IMG/VR virus record: IMGVR_UViG_3300048113_000558
Span: 1-44,500 of that record
Length of the DNA: 44,500 bases
Strand: one strand, 5' to 3'
Source of the DNA: a virus
In this document: piece after piece, positions 16,383-23,212 of the stretch
Layout: the number at the start of each line of letters is the position of its first letter
Numbering within the stretch: the stretch's first letter is position 1
Notes under the pieces: model-generated
What the model saw: only the letters and a program-made list of their open reading frames with translations
What the model was told of the DNA's origin: nothing
The model's database searches: none
Translations under genes and position numbers: made by a program

Positions 16383-16811
16383 ATGAAAAAATGCTTCAGA
16401 TGCGGGGAGATCAAACCGCTGACGGAATTCTACAAGCACAAAGGGATGGCTGACGGCCATGTAAACAAGTGCAAGGCGTGCAACAAGCAGGACGTGAGGA
16501 AAAATCGCGCATCCAAGATTGATTATTACCAGGAATATGATCGAGCCAGGGGCAATCGCCTCCCGAAAGGCTACTGCAAGAAGTGGCGCAAGGAGAATCC
16601 GATAAAGCACTTGGCGCAGACGATTGTCGGCAACAAGATAAGGAGCGGCGAGATAATTCGCGCAAGCTCTTGCGAGCAGTGCGGGGCATCAAGCCAAACA
16701 ACACATGGGCACCACGACGACTACGCCAAGCCGCTGGACGTTAGATGGCTCTGCCCTTCATGCCACCGCAAGTGGCATCAAGAGCATGGCGAGGGAGCGA
16801 ATGCCCATTGA
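16383..16811 (+). CDS. HNH-like zinc-binding protein, putative homing endonuclease
   Basis: The 142-aa product has an N-terminal zinc knuckle with C4, C7, C30 and C33, a basic middle (DVRKNRASKIDYY), and a C-terminal cluster C97, C100, H108, H110, H111, D112, C124, C127, H128, H132, H135 around HGHHDDYAKPLDVRWLCPSC. This arrangement is common in phage HNH-type proteins, but the central Asn is not clear, so activity is uncertain. The gene is AT-richer than its neighbours, sits alone behind the ssb 3' end, and has its ribosome site in a hairpin, as is typical of mobile endonuclease genes. Confidence 0.65.
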   Translation: MKKCFRCGEIKPLTEFYKHKGMADGHVNKCKACNKQDVRKNRASKIDYYQEYDRARGNRLPKGYCKKWRKENPIKHLAQTIVGNKIRSGEIIRASSCEQCGASSQTTHGHHDDYAKPLDVRWLCPSCHRKWHQEHGEGANAH

Positions 16812-16816
16812 GCAAT

Positions 16817-16846
16817 AGCCTCGACTAAGGTCGGGGCTTTTTCTTC
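16817..16846 (+). terminator. Intrinsic terminator ending the first early block
   Basis: Arms AGCCTCGAC (16817-16825) and GTCGGGGCT (16830-16838) pair over nine positions with one G-T pair, four-base loop, followed by TTTTTCTT. Rightward. It lies six bases after the HNH-like gene and just before promoter 2. Confidence 0.88.
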
Positions 16847-16854
16847 CCTATGGT

Positions 16855-16884
16855 GTTGAACAATCTTCAACAGCAGTCTATGCT
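16855..16884 (+). promoter_or_regulatory. Rightward early promoter 2 with operator over -35
   Basis: TTGAAC (16856-16861), 17 bp, TATGCT (16879-16884). GTTGAACAATCTTCAAC (16855-16871) has perfect 6-bp inverted arms GTTGAA/TTCAAC around five bases and overlaps the -35 exactly as at 12885 and 20955. It directly follows a terminator. Confidence 0.72.
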
Positions 16885-16933
16885 GTGACTGTCGATTCAA
16901 GACACGATCACCCCACCTGGAAAGGACGTGACC

Positions 16934-17305
16934 ATGAGCGATAAACCTGAAGTCCATCGCGCCGACCTGCGCATCGCATACTTGAAGCTGGTAGGCCTGG
17001 CGGTCGACCTGAAAGGGCACGGGCACATGGCCGTGAGCGTCGAGTATTACGCCAATAGCGATGACGTTTACGTGCGCGCGCACCCGAAGCGTCAGGGCCG
17101 AGCCAGCACGAAAGATTACCGTATGACGGTATGCCTGAGCCCGATCGGGTATTCGCTGAACGCTGCGCTGATGCGCCTCGAGAATTCCATCGAAGAGATC
17201 GGCTTCCTGAATGACCGCGAGGAGATGCTGCACGGGAAGAAGATCGAATCGCCGGATTCATTTCACCCGAAGGACTGGGCCAAGATCACCGGTCGCAAGG
17301 CCTGA
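16934..17305 (+). CDS. Hypothetical protein
   Basis: This 123-aa protein is unrecognised. ATG 16934 is chosen over GTG 16928 because AAGGA is seven bases before the ATG. Strand-rich N-terminus (HMAVSVEYYANSDDVYVRAH) and a helical C-terminus with LNAALMRLENSIEEIGFL. It is the first gene behind promoter 2. Confidence 0.7.
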   Translation: MSDKPEVHRADLRIAYLKLVGLAVDLKGHGHMAVSVEYYANSDDVYVRAHPKRQGRASTKDYRMTVCLSPIGYSLNAALMRLENSIEEIGFLNDREEMLHGKKIESPDSFHPKDWAKITGRKA

Positions 17306-17308
17306 GTC

Positions 17309-17455
17309 ATGACGCATCGGGATTCATCTAAACGCCACTGCCCGAGCTGCCTTCGCTGGAAGGCGGCTGGCAGCTTCAAGTATTACGACGGCAGGACGTG
17401 GGTTGAGCTGAGCAAGTGCAAGGCCTGCCACAACCCCAGAAGGAAGATCACATGA
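17309..17455 (+). CDS. Zinc-ribbon microprotein, 48 aa
   Basis: A short gene with two CxxC pairs: CPSC (C11, C14) and CKAC (C37, C40), separated by an aromatic strand region (FKYYDGRTWVEL). This spacing fits a zinc ribbon. ATG 17309 lies four bases after the previous stop. Its TGA overlaps the next ATG (ATGA), which supports real translation. Function unknown; such proteins often bind nucleic acid or host enzymes. Confidence 0.6.
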   Translation: MTHRDSSKRHCPSCLRWKAAGSFKYYDGRTWVELSKCKACHNPRRKIT

Positions 17456-17703
17456 CAGACCGCGCAGAGGTAGTCGTCGACAAGGCTCACCAAATACTGC
17501 ACGAAGCCTTTGAAAAGCACAGAGACCCCAGGCTTGATGAGTGCCGTTGGTGTATCGGGGTTGAGTGGAAGGCGCGCCTTCACAATTACGCCTCTGCGTA
17601 TCACCCGCTAGTGAGCACGGGCGCTAATCAAGAAAGGTTTCTGGGAATCCCTGTGTTGTGGGTTCTTGGTGATGAAGAAATTTCCCTGATGAGGAAGGTG
17701 TGA
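17452..17703 (+). CDS. Hypothetical protein
   Basis: This 83-aa protein is unrecognised; ATG 17452 has AAGGAAG upstream and overlaps the zinc-ribbon gene by four bases. It has an acidic helical start, then a CRWC pair and a hydrophobic FLGIPVLWVLG strand. One base separates it from the next gene. Confidence 0.62.
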   Translation: MTDRAEVVVDKAHQILHEAFEKHRDPRLDECRWCIGVEWKARLHNYASAYHPLVSTGANQERFLGIPVLWVLGDEEISLMRKV

Positions 17704-17704
17704 A

Positions 17705-18751
17705 ATGACAGACACAGCAGCGGTTGAAGCCACCAAGGAAACCGGCCTGATCACGGTTCCCGCGAAGGAAACCATCCTCGAGGTGTTCAAGTCAGATGGC
17801 GGGCTTGATCCCTATCTGGCCGAGATTCGCAAGGAGGTGGATGCGTTCCTCGCCAATCCGCCGGGCGTCGATACCGCGAAGGGGCGCAAGCAGTACGCCT
17901 CGATGGGAAACAAGATCGCGCGCAGCAAGACCGCCATTGACGGTCTGGGTAAGGAGCTTGTCGCCGAGCTGAAGGAGCTGCCGAAGAAGATCGACGCCTC
18001 GCGCAAGCAGTGGCGCGACACACTGGATGAATGGAAGGCTGAGGTGACGCAGCCGGCGACTGAGTGGAAGGCTGCCGATGATGCGCGCATTGCCGACCTG
18101 CAGGCCAAGGTGGCCTGGCTGAACGACCAGTGGCAGACCGGTCTGGATGACCTGGACGCTGCGCAGATTCAGTCCCGGCTGGATGCGGTGCAGGCGTTCG
18201 ATACCAGCCAGCTGGAAGAGTTCACCGAGATGGGCGTGATGGCCAAGAGCATGGCGATGACCACTCTCCCGCCGCGTATCGCCAAGCAACTGAAGGCTGA
18301 GGCTGAGGCCAAGGAGCTGGAGCGACTGCGTGCTGAGGCCGAGGAGCAGAAGCGCCAGGCTGAGCTCCAGCGTATCGAGCAAGAGGCTGCCGAGCGTGCG
18401 CGCCGCGAAGCCGAGCAGGCCGCTGCCGACAAGATCGAGCAACAACAGCGTGAGCATGAGGCTGCGCTGGCCGAGGCTGACCGCAAGGCGCGTGAGCTGG
18501 AAGAAGCGCACAAGCGCGCCCAGGAGCAGGATCGGCTTGCTGCTGAGCAGGAGGCTGCACGACTGGCCAAGGTCGAGGCTGACGCCAAGGCTGAGGCTGA
18601 GCGCCGGGCTGCTGACAAGGCACACCGCGGCCGCATCAATCGCACTGCGGCTGACGCACTGATCGAGCGGGGGCTGCCGGAGTCTGATGCGCGCCACGTC
18701 ATCACGCTGATCGCCCAGGGCAAGGTGCCCGGCGTGACCATCAACTACTGA
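17705..18751 (+). CDS. Long coiled-coil phage protein
   Basis: The 348-aa product has an N-terminal helical domain (YLAEIRKEVDAFLANPPG, with GNKIARSKTAIDGLGKELV), a 70-100 residue Ala/Glu/Arg/Gln-rich coiled coil (about 195-310), and a C-terminal domain ending ARHVITLIAQGKVPGVTINY. This kind of protein recurs near RecE/RecT-type genes in phages and is often mislabelled TolA because of its composition. The C-terminal domain looks like a small DNA- or protein-binding module. No enzymatic motif is visible. Role in replication or recombination is inferred from position. Confidence 0.75.
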   Translation: MTDTAAVEATKETGLITVPAKETILEVFKSDGGLDPYLAEIRKEVDAFLANPPGVDTAKGRKQYASMGNKIARSKTAIDGLGKELVAELKELPKKIDASRKQWRDTLDEWKAEVTQPATEWKAADDARIADLQAKVAWLNDQWQTGLDDLDAAQIQSRLDAVQAFDTSQLEEFTEMGVMAKSMAMTTLPPRIAKQLKAEAEAKELERLRAEAEEQKRQAELQRIEQEAAERARREAEQAAADKIEQQQREHEAALAEADRKARELEEAHKRAQEQDRLAAEQEAARLAKVEADAKAEAERRAADKAHRGRINRTAADALIERGLPESDARHVITLIAQGKVPGVTINY

Positions 18752-18760
18752 GGTGCTGTC

Positions 18761-19081
18761 ATGAGCAATGAAGATCGGAAGGTGGAATGGGATGGCGAGG
18801 GTCTGCCTCCAGTGGGGGCGAGGGTTAAGTTTCCGACAGGGGTGGGTGTGGTGATGCTGCCGCCGGATACTAACGAGGTTGTTATTGTAGCAGTGACAGA
18901 GGATAACCAAGGGGGCAAGGAGTATTGCGGTGAGTATCGTCGCGTCTCCGCGTGTGCGTGCGAGCCCATCCGCTCCGAGCGCGAGAAGGCGGTGGCAGCG
19001 ATGGTCGCCGTGACTGACGAGCACCTATCGCCGGAAGACACCTGCCGCGCACTGTACCGCGCTGGATACCGCAAGCAATGA
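18761..19081 (+). CDS. Hypothetical protein
   Basis: This 106-aa protein is unrecognised; GAGGTG precedes ATG 18761. The N-terminal part (PVGARVKFPTGVGVVMLPPD) looks like a small beta barrel, with EYRRVSACACEPIRSEREKA and a C-terminal helix with a DTCRALYRAGYRK motif common in phage ORFs of this type. It is the last gene before a terminator. Confidence 0.65.
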   Translation: MSNEDRKVEWDGEGLPPVGARVKFPTGVGVVMLPPDTNEVVIVAVTEDNQGGKEYCGEYRRVSACACEPIRSEREKAVAAMVAVTDEHLSPEDTCRALYRAGYRKQ

Positions 19082-19088
19082 AGTAGAG

Positions 19089-19110
19089 CCCCGCTGCGCG
19101 CGGGGTTTCT
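19089..19110 (+). terminator. Intrinsic terminator ending the second early block
   Basis: CCCCGC (19089-19094), five-base loop, GCGGGG (19100-19105), followed by TTTCT. Rightward, eight bases after the preceding stop. Confidence 0.75.
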
Positions 19111-19115
19111 ATGGC

Positions 19116-19144
19116 TTGCAAATATCACAATCATCACATAGCAT
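19116..19144 (+). promoter_or_regulatory. Putative promoter of the replication genes
   Basis: TTGCAA (19116-19121), 17 bp, TAGCAT (19139-19144), in a locally AT-rich gap of 93 bp between a terminator and the excisionase-like HTH gene. It lacks the palindrome seen at the other three early promoters. Confidence 0.5.
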
Positions 19145-19174
19145 TACAAATCAACTCAGCACCAGGGTAACGAC

Positions 19175-19387
19175 ATGGCGACACGCATCAGTGAGGCGAT
19201 GAACACCAAGCAGGCGATGACCACCAAGGAAGCCACCGACTACCTGGGGGTGAGCCCCACAACCTTGGCCGTCTGGCGGTCGCGCGACAAGGGGCCGCGC
19301 TATTACCGCATGGGCGGATTCATCCGATACCGCAAGGAAGACCTTGACGCTTTTGTCGAGGCAGTGGAGCCGCAAGGGGGTAAGTGA
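19175..19387 (+). CDS. Excisionase/AlpA-like HTH protein
   Basis: The 70-aa product contains TTKEATDYLGVSPTTLAVWR followed by PRYYRMGGFIRYRKEDLDAFV, the winged-helix MerR/Xis-type pattern (HTH_17). Such proteins bend or bind DNA as regulators or excisionases. Since no integrase is present, a regulatory role is more likely. The stop TGA shares its A with the ATG of the next gene. Confidence 0.8.
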   Translation: MATRISEAMNTKQAMTTKEATDYLGVSPTTLAVWRSRDKGPRYYRMGGFIRYRKEDLDAFVEAVEPQGGK

Positions 19388-20271
19388 TGGCTGGCGACTG
19401 GATCAAGATGCGCAGCAACTTGTGGGACGATCCGCGAGTCGCTCGCCTGTGTGACCTGACTGATTGCGGTGAAGCGACAATCATCGGCGGTCTGTACTGG
19501 CTATGGGCTGCTGCCGATCAGCATACGGAAGATGGATTCATGGCGGGGCTGTCCGCTGCCCAGGTAAATCGCAAGACGGGCATCGCAAAGTTTGCCGAAA
19601 GTTTGGAGGCGATTGGCTGGATAGTTTCAAAAGAAGACGGGATTTTGATCGTAAACTTCAACGACCACAACGGTGTCTCTGCTAAGCGACGGGCCTCTGA
19701 GGCCAGGCGGAAAGCGGGCGCGCGCAAAACGTCCGCAAGCGATGCGGACACATCGCGGACAAAAAGCGGACACCATGCGGAGCTAGAGGTTAGAGAAGAG
19801 TTAGAGAAGAGAAGAGAGTCTTTAGAACCATCGTCAGATTCCAAGGAATCCGACGCCGACTTGCTGACCAGTCAGGCGCCTGATCTCGATGAGCAGCCAG
19901 ACCTGCCGCGCAGGGTGTTCGATCACTGGCGCAGCAGGATGAATCACCCAAGGGCAAAGCTGGACGAGAAGCGCCGCAAGCTGATCCGCAAGGCGACCAA
20001 CCTGGGGTACACGGAAACCGATCTGATCAGCGCGATCGACGGCTGCGCGGCATCCGATTTTCACATGGGCCGAGAGCCGGGCAAGACGAGCGTGCATGAC
20101 GGGCTTGATCTGATACTGCGTGACGCAGCTCACATCGACCGCTTTCTCGGGATACTCGCCAGCTCGATGCAGGGCAGCTACGGCCAGGACAGCGCCGAGA
20201 TGCAGGAATGGCTGGGCAGCGACGCGGGCGGCGCCTTCGGGCAGACAACACTGCAAGGGGAATGGCAATGA
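19387..20271 (+). CDS. Lambda-O-like replication initiator
   Basis: The 294-aa product starts at ATG 19387 (GGGGG upstream). Residues 1-100 form a winged-helix-like DNA-binding domain (DWIKMRSNLWDDPRVARL, AQVNRKTGIAKFAESLEAIG), as in phage replication O-type proteins. A hydrophilic linker (about 100-170) follows, encoded by the repeat-rich DNA described at 19731. The C-terminal domain (VFDHWRSRMNHPRAKLDEKR, AIDGCAASDFHMG, LDLILRDAAHIDRFL) is typical of this family and would contact the loader. The next gene is a P-like partner overlapping by four bases. Initiation from an origin inside its own gene is inferred by analogy with lambda. Confidence 0.82.
   Translation: MAGDWIKMRSNLWDDPRVARLCDLTDCGEATIIGGLYWLWAAADQHTEDGFMAGLSAAQVNRKTGIAKFAESLEAIGWIVSKEDGILIVNFNDHNGVSAKRRASEARRKAGARKTSASDADTSRTKSGHHAELEVREELEKRRESLEPSSDSKESDADLLTSQAPDLDEQPDLPRRVFDHWRSRMNHPRAKLDEKRRKLIRKATNLGYTETDLISAIDGCAASDFHMGREPGKTSVHDGLDLILRDAAHIDRFLGILASSMQGSYGQDSAEMQEWLGSDAGGAFGQTTLQGEWQ
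19731..19815. repeat. Candidate replication origin: iterons and purine-rich repeat inside the O-like gene
   Basis: GCGGACA occurs at 19744, 19755 and 19766 and as GCGGAGC at 19777, each exactly 11 bp apart; an inverted copy GTCCGC lies at 19731-19736. Directly downstream TTAGAGAAGAG is repeated in tandem (19790-19800, 19801-19811), then an AAGAGAG stretch, giving an AT- and purine-rich tract. An 11-bp period is not a multiple of three and the encoded linker is not repetitive, so the repeats are conserved as DNA. This mirrors lambda ori (iterons plus AT-rich purine strand within gene O). Confidence 0.72.
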
Positions 20272-20951
20272 CGGCCAACGACAAACAAGAGTTCTGGGCG
20301 CTGCTCAAGGCGACGTTCGAGCTGTATTCCAAGCCGGTACCCAGCAAGACGATGGCGATGATGTACTGGGGCGTCCTCGAGCAGTACGACATGGCTGCCG
20401 TGCGGTACGCGCTCAACGCCTGGATGCACAACCCGGACGAAGGCAAGTTCTACCCGAAGCCGGGCGACCTGGTGAAGATGATCGAGGGCAGCACCGAGGA
20501 CGCCGCCATGCGTGCATGGTCTTCCGTGGCTCGCGCCATCCGCACCGTGGGCGGGTATGCCAGCGTCTGCTTCGACGACGGGACGATTCACAAGGTCATC
20601 GACGAGATGGGTGGCTGGATTCATTTGACCGAGACGCCGACCGATGAAGACCTGAAGTTCCGCGGGCACGAGTTCGTTCGCCGCTATCGTGCCTACAAGC
20701 TCGCAGGCGGGGCGAAAGAGTTCCCCCAGTACCTGATTGGGGTGACGGAGGGAACGAACCGTGGCAGGGGCGTGCAGGGCCGAGAATCGGTAACGATGAT
20801 TGGTGACGCCAACCGATGCCAGCAGGTAATGCGTGCAGGGACAGGGCATGGCGGCCTGAAGATCACCAAGGCAAGCGGCGACCTGGTGGCCAGTGCGATC
20901 GGGCATATCACCGGAGACGCGACGAAAGGCTTAGGGCATCAGCAAAAGTAA
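20268..20951 (+). CDS. Lambda-P-like replication partner (DUF6475-like)
   Basis: ATG 20268 overlaps the initiator stop by four bases; AAGGGGA is better spaced for it than for ATG 20262. The 227-aa product begins with FWALLKATFELYSKPVPSKT and continues with FYPKPGDLVKMIEG, a pattern of small phage proteins encoded after O-like initiators (I associate it with DUF6475). Its helical N-terminus and position suggest that it loads the host DnaB helicase. No Walker motif is visible, so it would be a P-type rather than DnaC-type loader. Confidence 0.7.
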   Translation: MTANDKQEFWALLKATFELYSKPVPSKTMAMMYWGVLEQYDMAAVRYALNAWMHNPDEGKFYPKPGDLVKMIEGSTEDAAMRAWSSVARAIRTVGGYASVCFDDGTIHKVIDEMGGWIHLTETPTDEDLKFRGHEFVRRYRAYKLAGGAKEFPQYLIGVTEGTNRGRGVQGRESVTMIGDANRCQQVMRAGTGHGGLKITKASGDLVASAIGHITGDATKGLGHQQK

Positions 20952-20954
20952 AGT

Positions 20955-20984
20955 GTTGAACTTTCTTCCACGACGGTCTATTGT
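20955..20984 (+). promoter_or_regulatory. Rightward early promoter 3 with operator over -35
   Basis: TTGAAC (20956-20961), 17 bp, TATTGT (20979-20984). GTTGAACTTTCTTCCAC (20955-20971) is a degenerate version of the palindrome at 12885 and 16855 in the same position relative to the -35. It starts four bases after the P-like gene and drives the accessory run from 21032. Confidence 0.65.
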
Positions 20985-21031
20985 CTGGATATGCCAACAC
21001 GGCAGCACAACACACCCCGAGGATACCCATC

Positions 21032-21268
21032 ATGAACGTCTGGCCCGATCAAATCGCAAACGAGATTGTCCAGCAGCACGGCATCATGGACGCGAAGCTG
21101 CAGGCAACCATCACCTACTTCACTCTGCTGGGCTGGATCGTTGCCTATCTTGCCTGCGCCGCTGTCGCTGCAGGCACCTGTTACCTGGTCTTCCTCGCCG
21201 TGCGCGCCGCCTTCCGCTGGGTCTGCGCTGGTGTCGATAGCGTGCTCGAGGAGGACATCCGCCAATGA
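21032..21268 (+). CDS. Small membrane protein
   Basis: This 78-aa protein has one long or two short hydrophobic helices (about residues 27-58, YFTLLGWIVAYLACAAVAAG) and charged ends. GAGGAT precedes ATG 21032; an in-frame start at 20981 would include promoter 3. First gene behind promoter 3. No family recognised. Confidence 0.6.
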   Translation: MNVWPDQIANEIVQQHGIMDAKLQATITYFTLLGWIVAYLACAAVAAGTCYLVFLAVRAAFRWVCAGVDSVLEEDIRQ

Positions 21269-21417
21269 TTGATCTGATCATGAAGCTGAGCGCCTTCGAC
21301 GCGACCGTCGCGCTCCTAAGTGTTGGCCTGTACGCCGTCGGCCTGGCCGGCATGGTGCTGACCGGTGCCGAGGATGAAAGCAAGGCCGAGGACACTGGCC
21401 GGGGGTGCGGGGAGTGA
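21265..21417 (+). CDS. Single-pass membrane microprotein, 50 aa
   Basis: ATG 21265 overlaps the previous stop (ATGA). Residues about 12-34 (ATVALLSVGLYAVGLAGMVL) form a membrane helix, followed by an acidic tail. Its stop overlaps the GTG of the next gene. Function unknown. Confidence 0.55.
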   Translation: MIDLIMKLSAFDATVALLSVGLYAVGLAGMVLTGAEDESKAEDTGRGCGE

Positions 21418-21584
21418 GCAAGCCAACCACCAAGCAGTGCCAGTGCGGATCAACCCGCCTGGTGGAGATGACCAGCCTGAGCCTGAAGTGGTGCGGCGAT
21501 TGCGGGCGTTGGATTGAGTGGCAGCGCGACGAGGATCAGCCGCCGCTGGTCGGGCCGGCGCGAAAAGTGAAAGGGGGCAAGTGA
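21414..21584 (+). CDS. Zinc-ribbon microprotein, 56 aa
   Basis: GTG 21414 overlaps the previous stop and has GGGG upstream. Cysteines CQC (C9, C11) and CGDC (C27, C30) with aromatic spacing fit a zinc ribbon; the C-terminus is basic (ARKVKGGK). Its TGA shares a base with the next ATG. It resembles the 48-aa protein at 17309 only in type. Confidence 0.58.
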   Translation: MSKPTTKQCQCGSTRLVEMTSLSLKWCGDCGRWIEWQRDEDQPPLVGPARKVKGGK

Positions 21585-21910
21585 TGTCATCAAAAGAATG
21601 GACAACCTGGCAGGTGAAGACGCTGCGCAAAATGTACGCAGACGGCGCCAGTGTCGAGGACGTGGCCGCGCGCATCGGCAAGACGCAGCTGGCCTGCTAC
21701 AAGAAGGCCGGTCGCCTGAGCATCAAGGTCGCTCGCGGCAATGAGGGTGAGGCATACGACAGGGGCTATGCAGCGCGCATAGCGGGGCTCGAGAAGCGGC
21801 CGCCATACTCGATTAGCCTTGGCTACTGGCGCTGGCTGGCGGGCTGGCATGACGCCGACATGGCGAAGGGTGTGAGCTACATCGAACAACTCAGGAGCAG
21901 GACAGCATGA
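21584..21910 (+). CDS. HTH protein fused to a ribosome-modulation-factor-like domain
   Basis: The 108-aa product starts at ATG 21584 (AAGGGGGC upstream). Residues about 5-48 (WTTWQVKTLRKMYADGASVE, then ARIGKT) look like a SANT/GcrA-type helix-turn-helix. Residues about 56-96 read AYDRGYAARIAGLEKRPPYS, then WRWLAGWHDADM. Compared with E. coli RMF, the pattern A..RGY.A.IAG, then PY, then WL.GW..A is kept. RMF binds 30S ribosomes and causes 100S dimers; the Rmf/CrpP family also occurs on mobile elements. A phage copy could silence or retune host translation. The fusion of DNA-binding and RMF-like parts is unusual. Function is inferred. Confidence 0.68.
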   Translation: MSSKEWTTWQVKTLRKMYADGASVEDVAARIGKTQLACYKKAGRLSIKVARGNEGEAYDRGYAARIAGLEKRPPYSISLGYWRWLAGWHDADMAKGVSYIEQLRSRTA

Positions 21911-22452
21911 ACCATTTGCAGACAGAGACACTGATCGCCGCATGGCGCGACGACGCCGAGACGGCACGCAAGACCGGGCATGAGCAGACTGCCCGCGAGA
22001 TCGAGGCTGCCGCTGGACTGTTCGAGCGCCAGGCCGCTGAGATCAAGACGCTGCGCCAGAACAACGAAGCGCTGCAGGCCGAGCTTGATGATGGGCACGC
22101 CGAGCTGCGGGATGAGCGGGATGCGCTGGCGGTCAACCTGAAGCACATGCGTGACCATGCAGAATACTGGATCAATGCAGCCATGCCTGGGTCGCAGCCA
22201 TCAAAGCAGGAATACGAGACATGGCTGGCAACAGGCCATCACGCGCCAATCATGCAGGCTAAGCCTCGCGACATGCTCGCCCGCCGCGATCGCGCCACCA
22301 CTGCACGGGCGACGCGGCACGCAGCAAGTCTGGCAGAAAGCGAAGCCAGCTCCAGTGCCGGCGAGTGGCAGGATGCGATGCACGCCTTCGCAGACAGGCT
22401 GGATGAGGTGGCCAGTATGCAAGAGTCAGGCGACAACGGAGATGCCGAATAA
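21907..22452 (+). CDS. Hypothetical coiled-coil protein
   Basis: This 181-aa protein is unrecognised. Residues 30-80 form an Ala/Glu/Leu-rich coiled coil (AAEIKTLRQNNEALQAELDD), the rest is hydrophilic and probably helical. It overlaps both neighbours (ATGA at the start, TAATG at the end), so it belongs to the accessory operon behind promoter 3. Confidence 0.65.
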   Translation: MNHLQTETLIAAWRDDAETARKTGHEQTAREIEAAAGLFERQAAEIKTLRQNNEALQAELDDGHAELRDERDALAVNLKHMRDHAEYWINAAMPGSQPSKQEYETWLATGHHAPIMQAKPRDMLARRDRATTARATRHAASLAESEASSSAGEWQDAMHAFADRLDEVASMQESGDNGDAE

Positions 22453-22961
22453 TGAGCTTTCAACGAGAAGAGCGGTACATCGTGCTGAAGCTGAAACACA
22501 TGAGCGAAGCCGATGAATGCTCGCTGCGCGAGTTCCTGCAATTCCGCGAGATGCCGACAGTCGAGTGCGTCGTCGTCGAAAGCAAATGGGACAACCACAC
22601 TGAGGCGTGGGAGTCGGTGCAGCGGCTGGCGGAGGGCCGCGAATCGCTGATGGATGAGATTGCTCGCTTGAGCGGTGAGCGGGATGCGCTGGCGGCATCA
22701 CTGGGTGTAGCGAAGAGCTTGATGAGCAGGCTTATAGATACTCCTGCGTACAGGGGCGGGCCAAGGCCAGTGATTGTGCAGGAGTTTATCGACTGGGCGC
22801 AGGGTGGGGATATTCACCTCGCCAACCGCGACGCCCGCATGAAGGCTGAGGCGCTGGATTCGATGGCAGAAAACGCGCCGATGAAATATAGCGGCCCGAC
22901 ATGGCAGGAGCTAAAGCTGGAGGCCCAAAAATACCGCCGGCTAGCGGAGGGTGAATCATGA
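22452..22961 (+). CDS. Hypothetical protein with coiled-coil middle
   Basis: This 169-aa protein is unrecognised. It has a strand-rich N-terminus (RYIVLKLKHMSEADECSLRE), a helical SLMDEIARLSGERDALAASL segment similar in style to the previous protein (both contain an ERDALA stretch), and a C-terminal helix. The shared stretch hints at recombination or duplication between the two genes. TAATG links it to the upstream gene. Confidence 0.65.
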   Translation: MSFQREERYIVLKLKHMSEADECSLREFLQFREMPTVECVVVESKWDNHTEAWESVQRLAEGRESLMDEIARLSGERDALAASLGVAKSLMSRLIDTPAYRGGPRPVIVQEFIDWAQGGDIHLANRDARMKAEALDSMAENAPMKYSGPTWQELKLEAQKYRRLAEGES

Positions 22962-23212
22962 GCAACATCAAGAAAATCAAGGTCGGGCTGAATCCGGCAG
23001 TCCTGCAACAGACGTTCTCCAACATGGTGAGTCCGCTGATAGAGGCTCACGTATCTGGCGACAAGAGTGCTCCTGTTGCGTGCGAGGCCATCGTTGGCCG
23101 TTCTGGACACCTGGTAGTAAAGCTGGTCGTTGAGCCTGCGGGTGATTTCTGTGGCGATCTGGCTGAGCATGAGGAGGTCAATGCAATTGGTATCACGGAG
23201 TTTTCGTCATGA
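22958..23212 (+). CDS. Hypothetical protein
   Basis: This 84-aa protein is unrecognised; starts four bases inside the previous gene. It appears to be a small alpha/beta protein with a strand pair CEAIVGRSGHLVVKLVVEPA. Its stop overlaps the next start. Confidence 0.6.
   Translation: MSNIKKIKVGLNPAVLQQTFSNMVSPLIEAHVSGDKSAPVACEAIVGRSGHLVVKLVVEPAGDFCGDLAEHEEVNAIGITEFSS

Noticed and set aside
18301-18600. Direct repeats in the coiled-coil gene
   Set aside because: They follow from repeated Ala/Glu/Arg codons, in phase with the reading frame, unlike the 11-bp repeats at 19.75 kb.
17792-19024. Leftward open frame of 410 codons over the coiled-coil gene
   Set aside because: Leu/Ser/Ala-rich antisense of repetitive Glu/Ala/Arg codons; no start signal and it crosses intergenic DNA.
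19175-19387. Excisionase of a temperate integration system
   Set aside because: No integrase or attachment site is visible anywhere, so only the HTH fold is claimed.
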